From Alphaproteobacteria bacterium (GTDB lineage Bacteria > Pseudomonadota > Alphaproteobacteria > Caulobacterales > Parvularculaceae): 64,000 nt of DNA. Shown piece after piece: positions 26,988 through 33,763 of the stretch; the stretch's first letter is position 1; each line of letters starts with the position of its first letter. The stretch lies in the NCBI GenBank assembly GCA_013151255.1, contig JAADIQ010000098.1, positions 1-64,000 on the forward strand, read 5' to 3'. A program made the translations under genes and the position numbers. Below the pieces are notes generated by a model that was given only the letters and a program-made list of their open reading frames with translations, did no database searches and had not been told where the DNA came from.

Positions 26988-27983
26988 ATGCAAAAAAACA
27001 AAGCCTTTATCAAAAGACAAGCGGAGGAGCCTAGGCTTTTGGGGGGCACGGGGAATAGCCGCGATAAAGGCCGAGCCACGAGTTTGTTTTGGTCTGCAAA
27101 GCGGCTATTTAGCGACCCGCTTACTCATTTTCTGATTATTGGTTTTATTATATTTTCTACCATAACCGCTTTATCGCCGGACGAGAACGAGGCGGTCATT
27201 ATTGTCGATGACGCCGCTATCTTAACGTATATTCAGTATCGTTCGAAAGCATTTGATGAAGAAAGCGCATGGGCGGCATATCGCAATCTTAGCGCTGATG
27301 AGAAAACCACATTAGTCAATGACTATGCCCGAGAAGAAGCGCTCTACCGTGAGGCAAAAAAACTTGGCTTTGAAAATGGCGACTACATCATACGTCAGCG
27401 ATTGATTCAAAAACTCGACTTTATCGCTGAAGCTGGTTCCATTCCACCATCACCTGATGTCGCGGAGATGCTTGAATTTTACACAAACAACAGCGATGAA
27501 TTCAGCGAGCCGGAACGCGCGTCATTTACACACATATTCTTTTCAAAGGACGGCAGTTCATACAACAATGCTTTGGTGCGCGCGCGCGCTGCTCTTTCCG
27601 TAATTGAGCGAGCGGAAACGATGCAAGATGGTAGCGAATATGGAGACCGTTTTCTTTATCAATCAAGATATACCAACCGAACGCATGATCAGATTGTTGA
27701 TATGCTTGGCCCCAAGGCTGCCGAGTTAATTTTTTCGCCAGAGGCATCAATAAATCAATGGGTTGGGCCGGTAACATCTCATCATGGCGTACACCTCATA
27801 TTCATTTCGAGCCGGCGCGCACAAATGACCGAACCGTTTGAAGCCGTGCAGGATATTGTAGAAGATCGAATGAGGCGGGAGGAGATCGCCAAGCGAAAGG
27901 CCGATTACATCAGGCAAATCGTCACCAACTATCAAATCAAGACCAAGCTATCGCCGCTGCACGATGCTGGCTTCACTGAATGA
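26988..27983 (+). CDS. Membrane-anchored parvulin-type peptidyl-prolyl isomerase
   Basis: The 331-residue protein has one N-terminal membrane anchor (PLTHFLIIGFIIFSTITAL, about residues 45-63) and a periplasmic PpiC/SurA-like part. AREEALYREAKKLGFENGDY and IIRQRLIQKLDFIAE are the helical SurA-like chaperone arm. PERASFTHIFFSKDG and INQWVGPVTSHHGVHLIFIS form a rotamase domain. I start at the ATG at 26988 (MQKNKAFIKR), preceded by GAGGA, instead of the track's codon 63 bases earlier. It overlaps the HupE/UreJ gene by 4 bases (ATGA). It probably assists folding of an exported partner, possibly the DUF3604 protein or the HupE-like periplasmic domain. Confidence 0.86.
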   Translation: MQKNKAFIKRQAEEPRLLGGTGNSRDKGRATSLFWSAKRLFSDPLTHFLIIGFIIFSTITALSPDENEAVIIVDDAAILTYIQYRSKAFDEESAWAAYRNLSADEKTTLVNDYAREEALYREAKKLGFENGDYIIRQRLIQKLDFIAEAGSIPPSPDVAEMLEFYTNNSDEFSEPERASFTHIFFSKDGSSYNNALVRARAALSVIERAETMQDGSEYGDRFLYQSRYTNRTHDQIVDMLGPKAAELIFSPEASINQWVGPVTSHHGVHLIFISSRRAQMTEPFEAVQDIVEDRMRREEIAKRKADYIRQIVTNYQIKTKLSPLHDAGFTE

Positions 27984-28978
27984 AATTAGGATTGAACATA
28001 GTTCTTGCCGGTCTAATACTCATCTTTAGCCAGGCGGCGTTTATAGCACGCGCCGAAGCCCATGAGGCTCGCCCCATCTACATTGAACTGACGCAAACGG
28101 GTCAATTTACTACCGTTTATTGGTCGACGCCGCCAACGCTTGCACAACGCCTCGCACCTAGAATTTCACTGACCGGTTGCAATTTGATCAAAGTGGTTGA
28201 TGGCGCCGCGTCCAGCGCCAACTTCCTCTCCTACAAATGCGCCAGCGTTTCCGGTCGGGTCTTGAATCTGGATTTTCCGTCTTACAATCCGTCACTCTCA
28301 ACAGTTATTAAGTTGCGCAAAGATGGAAAGAACCAGTTTGTCACTTTGGTCCCAGGCGTTTCACAATGGGTTGTGCCAGAAAATACAACCGGCGGCCAAA
28401 TCATCAAAGACTATTTCAGGATTGGGATCCAACACATTCTTCGCGGCGCCGATCACCTCCTGTTCCTCGCCGGCCTGATGTTTATCGCGCGCACGCCGGC
28501 AAGGATTTTGACCACCGTTACCGGTTTCACATTGGCGCATTCTCTCACTATTTTCCTAACGGCATTTAATATTATTCAGGCGCCTATCTTTGCGACCGAA
28601 ATTATTATCGCTTTGTCCATAGTTTTTCTTGCTAGCGAGATCGCTCGTAACAACAGGCAAACGCTCACCTGGCGCAGACCAATATTTGCAGCGTCAATCT
28701 TTGGTCTGTTTCATGGAATTGGGTTTGCTTCAGCTCTGGGTGAGATTGGGTTGCCGCAAACGGATCGAATTTTCGCTCTTGTTTTCTTCAATCTAGGCGT
28801 GGAGGCTGGCCAGATACTAGTTGGCGTCGCCCTGTTTTCTGCAGCGCGCTTATTCCTCGTATGTTTCGATCAAAAGAGAAGCGATACAATGAAACCGCAT
28901 TTGCAGACAGGCTTAGCATATATGCTAGGTATCGTATCTTCTGCCTGGTTCTTCGAAAGGCTTTTAAGTGCGGCGTAA
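27980..28978 (+). CDS. HupE/UreJ family membrane protein
   Basis: This 332-residue protein has a signal-like N-terminus, a periplasmic domain of about 130 residues (EARPIYIELTQTGQFTTVYW), then about six membrane helices. The HupE/UreJ-2 signatures are DYFRIGIQHILRGADHLLFL and FGLFHGIGFASALGEIGLPQ, with the conserved histidines H-x4-GADH and FHG. Classical HupE/UreJ proteins are nickel/cobalt permeases, but no hydrogenase or urease gene is present, so the metal role here is unproven. Translation is coupled to the parvulin by a 4-base overlap. The end of the operon is at 28978. Confidence 0.87.
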   Translation: MKLGLNIVLAGLILIFSQAAFIARAEAHEARPIYIELTQTGQFTTVYWSTPPTLAQRLAPRISLTGCNLIKVVDGAASSANFLSYKCASVSGRVLNLDFPSYNPSLSTVIKLRKDGKNQFVTLVPGVSQWVVPENTTGGQIIKDYFRIGIQHILRGADHLLFLAGLMFIARTPARILTTVTGFTLAHSLTIFLTAFNIIQAPIFATEIIIALSIVFLASEIARNNRQTLTWRRPIFAASIFGLFHGIGFASALGEIGLPQTDRIFALVFFNLGVEAGQILVGVALFSAARLFLVCFDQKRSDTMKPHLQTGLAYMLGIVSSAWFFERLLSAA

Positions 28979-29095
28979 CAACCCGGCGGGTTCAATTTCG
29001 ACTCGCTAACAACACAGCTCACTTTCAATTGTTTTGGATATACGCTTCCGCTCACCCTTTGCGTTGCGGTAAGAAATCCTGTTGCTCACTTAGCT

Positions 29096-29132
29096 AAAAA
29101 ATGAAGTGGCGGTGTCAAGAAACCACCACTTC
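29096..29132 (-). terminator. Minus-strand rho-independent terminator
   Basis: GAAGTGGCGGT (29103-29113) pairs with ACCACCACTTC (29122-29132) with one mismatch and an 8-base loop. Read on the minus strand, the hairpin is followed by ATTTTTT, so it ends transcripts of the serine hydrolase-like gene that stops at 29240. The gap 28979-29239 otherwise shows nothing notable. Confidence 0.7.
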
Positions 29133-29239
29133 AAGTTTCAGGGAGAGATCGAGCTTTTTTAAGCAAATTAGGTCGGCGCCCACAGCAGAGATTATAGACC
29201 CCGACGATACATTTCGCAGAGATGGGCAAACTTAAGAAT

Positions 29240-30211
29240 TCAATTGAAATAGGCCTCGCGAACAGCTTTTCCGCACACGTAGCTATTTTGAAAATTTGAG
29301 CTGTCTGTAGCGATAATACCGTAGCGTCCTTTACCGGCGCTAATCCAGGGATAAAATCCCAAGGCGCCAGGACTAGAGTAGGCGCCGTCACCAGGGCTCA
29401 AGGGCGTGCCATTGGGAAGCACGCCACCGGTGTTATCTTCAATCCAATGGTACAACGAATAATGTAGATCGACTGTACCAAACGGGCTGTTGCAATTCGC
29501 ACATTGGGTTGTGACAGGGCTGTCGCCTAAATAGGCGGACATTACGTAGGTCCCCTTCATAATGCCTTGAAGAAACGCAGCGTAATCGGCAGCACTTGCG
29601 CGCATGCCGCCGGCTACAGCCGGCATGTTATATGAAAAGTCGGAGCCAAGATTTAGAAAGCTGTTTATTTCGGTTAGCAGGGCGTTTGCATCTTTGTTCC
29701 CAAGCCCTAGCAGGTTGGACTTTGCGGCCGCGTACTGGCCATCACCGCCCCCATAGTTGAAAAAACCAACCTTACTGGGATCAACAACGTCATTGTTTCC
29801 GACTACGTAGCATCCATAGACTTTGTTAGCGAGAGCACACGAACCAGGATTAAAACTTGTATGGCCTTCCTTCATGTTAAGCGAGGATATTATTGTCGCT
29901 CCGGACGGCCCGGCAGGCAGCCCTCCATAACGCTGCAAGACGTAAGCGCCGAATATCCATTTTGAAGCTGATGCAATTCCAATTTGCGTGTTTCGGCCAT
30001 AAGTATTTCCGCCGACCTGTCCAGAAATGATCGGCCCACCCCATTTTCTGCCAATCTCCCAGTAAAATGGCTGCACAGCATTACATGCTGACCCGTTTGC
30101 TGCTGCGATAGCCTCTGGTTTTCCCGCATGAGCGATCGAAAATACGCTGGCGAGACCGACAAAGGCTGATGCAAGCAGTTTGAATATTGCAGCCCGGTTT
30201 GATTTTCTCAT
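29240..30211 (-). CDS. Exported serine hydrolase-like protein (beta-lactamase fold, divergent)
   Basis: This 323-residue protein has a signal peptide (LLASAFVGLASVFSIAHAGK). The SxxK motif of serine penicillin-binding/beta-lactamase folds is visible as IGIASASKWIFGAYVLQRYG (S81, K84). A FNYGGGDGQY segment at about residues 151-160 occupies the place of the usual YxN, and GALGFYPWISAGKGRYG near the C-terminus resembles the third-motif region. Nine or so cysteines suggest disulfides. The same SASKW, YGG and YPWI signatures occur in the hydrolase at 30583, so the two are paralogues. An ATTGTTGACAAT operator precedes it. The substrate is unknown; peptide, ester or lactam are all possible. Confidence 0.7.
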   Translation of the reverse strand: MRKSNRAAIFKLLASAFVGLASVFSIAHAGKPEAIAAANGSACNAVQPFYWEIGRKWGGPIISGQVGGNTYGRNTQIGIASASKWIFGAYVLQRYGGLPAGPSGATIISSLNMKEGHTSFNPGSCALANKVYGCYVVGNNDVVDPSKVGFFNYGGGDGQYAAAKSNLLGLGNKDANALLTEINSFLNLGSDFSYNMPAVAGGMRASAADYAAFLQGIMKGTYVMSAYLGDSPVTTQCANCNSPFGTVDLHYSLYHWIEDNTGGVLPNGTPLSPGDGAYSSPGALGFYPWISAGKGRYGIIATDSSNFQNSYVCGKAVREAYFN

Positions 30212-30582
30212 GAACGAATCTCCCGTTTCTTTAGGTTGAAACTGAATTTAAGGACTGCTTGCACCTTTTCATATTGTTGACAATTATGCAAACAATATTT
30301 GACGACAGAATTGAGGTGGTTTTTCGCATGAACTTCAGATGCCAAACCTGAAGCGTCCGTTCATGAGGAAGGGGCCCGTAGAAGTTGGTCGTTCCTTGCC
30401 ATCGCACCCAGCGACGACCGCCGCCCTATAGGAAAGCGCCCATCATCTTCGAATGGAATGATCAGCTGGTCGATAGTCGATGAGCGGCAAAAAGAATTGG
30501 TCGTCTGCAGTCGTTTCATAGACGTCTGAAATTAAATCTTCACCGAAGATTGCAATCAATCTCCGTTGTTCGGCGCGCGACT
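30212..30582. other. Gap between paralogous hydrolases with operator and ORF remnant
   Basis: The 371-base stretch holds the GntR-like palindrome at 30273-30284. Near 30440-30590 on the minus strand it also holds an open frame of about 46 codons beginning at a TTG that overlaps the stop of the gene at 30583 (reading KSRAEQRRLIAIFGEDLISD). That frame is compositionally protein-like but too short to assign and may be a remnant. Confidence 0.4.
30273..30284. promoter_or_regulatory. Candidate GntR operator ATTGTTGACAAT
   Basis: This 12-bp palindrome has 5-bp arms like the one at 21381. It lies 62-73 bases upstream of the ATG of the serine hydrolase-like gene ending at 29240. A loose extra half, AACAATATTTGAC, follows within 10 bases. 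Confidence 0.6.
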
Positions 30583-31674
30583 TCAAAGGCAGTTTTCAAT
30601 ATTTTTTATCAACACACGCTCCGCATCCACAACACGGTTCAATCTGCTTTTTATAAAAATAACGCCCCATGTGCCGTCCGTTCGGTCAATCCACGGGTAG
30701 GCCCCCCAGGCGCCAGCGGAATGAACAAATTTACATGCGCCCCCCACGGTTTCATAACCTTCACACCAGCTGCCAAGACCATAGCTTGACCCGGTCACAA
30801 CAGCATTAGGCGCGAAATCAATCCTAGCGTCTCCGACTTGATCAGAAAACATCTGATCGATTGAGGCGCTGCTAACAATATCCCCGCCGCCAATACTTAA
30901 AGTATGTATGAGCGCGGCAAAGTCTCTGGCTGAAATAAATAACCCGCCGCCCAACATCTCACGACCAACTTCCGGGCCGCGCAACGGGCGCCCCCAAGCT
31001 GCTGTCTTTAAACCAAGGGGGCCGGCAACGCGCTCAGCGAACAGCGCTGACCAGTTTTTTCCCGTGATTTGCTCAGCAATGGCGCCGGCAACCTGCATAG
31101 AGCTGCCGCCATATCGAAAGGATGTTCCAGGCGGCGCTAGCAGCTTCGGCGCAAGCATACGCCGCGCAACGGATTGGGCCCCGCCCTTACCGGTGTCTCG
31201 CCTTATCAGCCTCGGTGCGATGCCGGACGTATGCGCCAGCAATTGCCGTAATGTGATGGATTTTTTGACGGCGTCAATTTCCGGAAAATATTCGCCAATT
31301 GTCGTGTCGAGCTTGATTTCTTCGCGGTCGACAAGCGTGAGAAGCGTTACCGCCGTCGCCCATTTAGAGGCGCTTGCGATGTTTATGGCGTCATTGGCGC
31401 CAAAATTGCCGTATTGGTTGGTATACTGAGCGCCATGCGCGTTTCCTGCGATGACAATAAATCCGTTGCTCCTCGGCGCCGATCGCAGTGTCGAAAAGGA
31501 CGTCTGCGTTGTTTCTTCGTCATTGACACATTGGGCGATTTTCTTTCCAGCTGATAGAATCGCAGCAGTATTTTCAACATTTGCTGCGTCATTACTGGTC
31601 GCGGTAGAACAGGCCGCAAGGGCCTGCATTACCGTAAAGACAAAGGAAAACAGAAGCTGGCGCGGGTAATTCAT
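30583..31674 (-). CDS. Serine hydrolase lipoprotein, class C beta-lactamase / esterase VIII fold
   Basis: The 363-residue precursor starts at the ATG at 31674 (MNYPRQLLFSFVFTVMQALA) and has a lipobox ending at C22 (ALAAC), so it is lipid-anchored. The catalytic SxxK is INIASASKWATAVTLL (S101, K104). LRQLLAHTSGIAPRL is typical of the beta-lactamase/CubicO family. FRYGGSSMQVAGAIAEQITG supplies the tyrosine motif as YGG in place of YxN, and HSAGAWGAYPWIDR is the third motif. It is a paralogue of the neighbour at 29240. Two overlapping ATTGT-type palindromes cover its promoter. Antibiotic resistance is unlikely; esterase or DD-peptidase activity fits better. Confidence 0.85.
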   Translation of the reverse strand: MNYPRQLLFSFVFTVMQALAACSTATSNDAANVENTAAILSAGKKIAQCVNDEETTQTSFSTLRSAPRSNGFIVIAGNAHGAQYTNQYGNFGANDAINIASASKWATAVTLLTLVDREEIKLDTTIGEYFPEIDAVKKSITLRQLLAHTSGIAPRLIRRDTGKGGAQSVARRMLAPKLLAPPGTSFRYGGSSMQVAGAIAEQITGKNWSALFAERVAGPLGLKTAAWGRPLRGPEVGREMLGGGLFISARDFAALIHTLSIGGGDIVSSASIDQMFSDQVGDARIDFAPNAVVTGSSYGLGSWCEGYETVGGACKFVHSAGAWGAYPWIDRTDGTWGVIFIKSRLNRVVDAERVLIKNIENCL

Positions 31675-31974
31675 GAGCAGGCTTTCCTTGATGCGAAGCT
31701 CCAATAATGTAGACATTATTGTTAACAATATAACGTCAATCCGAAGCAAGGCAAGGAAAATCTCAAGTAAGAAACAGTTGGCGCACTAACCCAGCCTGTC
31801 CCAAGTGAAAACCATATCCGGCAAGGTTCGCATCGTAAAGCTACTCGTGTTCGCAATACAGCATGTGGAATTTGTTTCACCTTTTGGTGCTTTTCCTGCG
31901 CGATATATTTCTATCACGTAAATTCTTGGAAGCTGAAAACACTTACCCCGCCGTCAACTTGGCGTATTGCAGCG
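31675..31974. other. Gap between serine hydrolase and symporter
   Basis: This 300-base gap carries the double palindrome at 31703-31729 close to the hydrolase. Both flanking genes are on the minus strand. In the remainder, about 31730-31974, I see no hairpin terminator, ORF or repeat. Confidence 0.5.
31703..31729. promoter_or_regulatory. Double candidate GntR operator
   Basis: AATAATGT-AG-ACATTATT (31703-31720) is an 18-bp perfect-arm palindrome. It overlaps ATTGTTAACAAT (31718-31729), a 12-bp perfect palindrome. Both are 29-55 bases upstream of the ATG at 31674, a position expected to block the promoter. Confidence 0.65.
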
Positions 31975-33573
31975 CTAATCGTCAAATCGTTTTCGGCTCA
32001 TGCGGGCGACCGGTTTATCTTCTACTGGCTGGCGCTCATTCGTTTTTCCAATTGAACAGACAATGGCCGCGACTATGACGCCGACGCAAAGCTTCCAAGG
32101 AAACGCGATGTTTTTCATCGCTTCGGGAAGCCCTAATATATCGATCATGAATGCTTGCTGCGCCAGGATTACAAAGAACCCGATAATCAGCGCTGCGATG
32201 ACTGAGTTCGCTGAGCCTCTATTGGTGAAGACCGCAACGAAAAAGACGCCAAGCAGACCTGCATAGGCGAAGGTCATGACCGATAATGCAAATTCCAACA
32301 ACGGCATTTGTGCATAGCGCTGCCAATAGAAACAAATCGCGGACATTAGAAAGAGGCTGAGCGCAAAGGCGGCCATGCCTATTCTGCCTGCATTGACAAA
32401 ATGACTAGGGGCGAGTTTCCGGCGTCGTTCTATCCAGGGGCGGTAAAAATCTTCAATCAACACCGATGACATCGAATTCAGGCCTGAATTCAAAGTTGAT
32501 ATCGCGGCGGCCAGGACGCCCACCGTAACCAGCCCGCGCAAGCCCGACGGGATTTCGCTAAGGATGTAAAACATAAAAACGGTGATGGTCTCGCCCTGAA
32601 ACTCGCTTGCAACGCTCATCGTATCCGCGCGGGCCATTAGGTCTGGCCGTTCATAAAAAATGTGCAGCAGCTCGCCAATCGAGACAAACACCCAGACCAG
32701 CGGAATGGCGATCAGTACAGAGAAAATAATCGCTTTTCCCCCGCCTTTTTCATCCTTGCAGGAGAGCAAACGCTGTGTCGTGTCCTGGTCGAGCCCGAAA
32801 TTGCCGACATAAAGGAGGAAGACGCCAGTGCCGACGGCCCATATGGAAAATGGTTGGCTGAATGAGAATGAAAAATCGATCAGCGTGAGTTTGTTCTGGC
32901 CTGAAGGCGTGTTGGCGAGCGCGTCGAGAATATCGACGAACGGCAACGGAATTTGCATCCGCAGATATATCAATACGCCAATCGCGGCCCCGGCATAGAT
33001 AAGAAACTGGATGAAATCGCTCCAGATTACAGACCGAATGCCGCCGACAAAGGTAAACACAAAGCCGAGCAGCACAATCGCGAACGAAGCGGTGATAACG
33101 CTTGTCGCCGCGACATCTGCGAACAGGATCATGGATACAGCGATGGCCGCCATATAAAGCCGCGCGCCATTGGCGAACACCCGGCCGACGAGGTACATGG
33201 CGCCGGCGGCTTTTGTCGCCCGGTCTCCAAACTTCACAGCTAAGAGTTCATAAACCGTCGTCGCCCGAATGGCGTAAAAGCGCGGCACCAGGATTTTTGC
33301 GACAAAGACCGCCGCGAGGAATGCGCCGATAAAGGTGCTGAGATAGGTATAATCCCCTCGATATCCGTAATCGGGACCGCCAAGGAATGTTGCTGCGGAC
33401 TGGGTCGTGGCGAGAACGGAAATCGTCACCAGCCAAAGCGACATTTCATTGCCGCCGAGAAAATAGTCCCGTGAGCTTGATGCGCCTTTTCGAGAAAAGA
33501 ACCAGCCAAACATCGCGAGTATGACGAGATACCCGACGACAACCATCCAGTCAGCAAGAGAAAATTCTGTCAT
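31975..33573 (-). CDS. Sodium:solute symporter (SSS family)
   Basis: This 532-residue inner-membrane transporter has about 13-14 helices. The SSS signature region lies at the N-terminus: SSSRDYFLGGNEMSLWLVTI then SVLATTQSAATFLGGPDYGY. GFVFTFVGGIRSVIWSDFIQ is a second family mark. The substrate is unknown. It sits downstream of the TonB receptor of the amino-sugar locus on the same strand, but a strong terminator separates them. A role in importing GlcNAc or another product released in the periplasm is plausible, because the nag locus has no PTS or ABC transporter in view. Confidence 0.9.
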   Translation of the reverse strand: MTEFSLADWMVVVGYLVILAMFGWFFSRKGASSSRDYFLGGNEMSLWLVTISVLATTQSAATFLGGPDYGYRGDYTYLSTFIGAFLAAVFVAKILVPRFYAIRATTVYELLAVKFGDRATKAAGAMYLVGRVFANGARLYMAAIAVSMILFADVAATSVITASFAIVLLGFVFTFVGGIRSVIWSDFIQFLIYAGAAIGVLIYLRMQIPLPFVDILDALANTPSGQNKLTLIDFSFSFSQPFSIWAVGTGVFLLYVGNFGLDQDTTQRLLSCKDEKGGGKAIIFSVLIAIPLVWVFVSIGELLHIFYERPDLMARADTMSVASEFQGETITVFMFYILSEIPSGLRGLVTVGVLAAAISTLNSGLNSMSSVLIEDFYRPWIERRRKLAPSHFVNAGRIGMAAFALSLFLMSAICFYWQRYAQMPLLEFALSVMTFAYAGLLGVFFVAVFTNRGSANSVIAALIIGFFVILAQQAFMIDILGLPEAMKNIAFPWKLCVGVIVAAIVCSIGKTNERQPVEDKPVARMSRKRFDD

Positions 33574-33647
33574 GGCATATTCGTTCTGACTGTCGGGTTA
33601 GCTTATTGAGTGTCCATATTGGGCATAGCAAATTTTAGGCGTTACGC

Positions 33648-33686
33648 AAAAAAATGCGGGAGATGACACCGAAGTATCATCTCCCG
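33648..33686 (-). terminator. Strong minus-strand terminator after TonB receptor
   Basis: CGGGAGATGA (33657-33666) and TCATCTCCCG (33677-33686) form a perfect 10-bp stem with a 10-base loop. On the minus strand it is followed by CATTTTTTT (seven Ts). It lies 78 bases beyond the stop of the receptor at 33764, and so insulates the symporter gene from receptor transcription. Confidence 0.88.
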
Positions 33687-33763
33687 TCAGGACTGGCGCC
33701 GCCGCTCGGATGATGTCGGGAGAAAACATCTCGTCCCGTACGGAGCAAGCCTCTGTAATCGCC

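Noticed and set aside
27980-28978. Hydrogenase or urease accessory locus
   Set aside because: Only the HupE/UreJ-like gene is present. No structural or maturation gene for hydrogenase or urease occurs in the window.
29240-31674. Antibiotic-resistance beta-lactamases
   Set aside because: The SxxK fold is present but the YxN motif is altered, one protein is highly divergent, and both are co-regulated with a TonB receptor. A metabolic hydrolase role is more economical.
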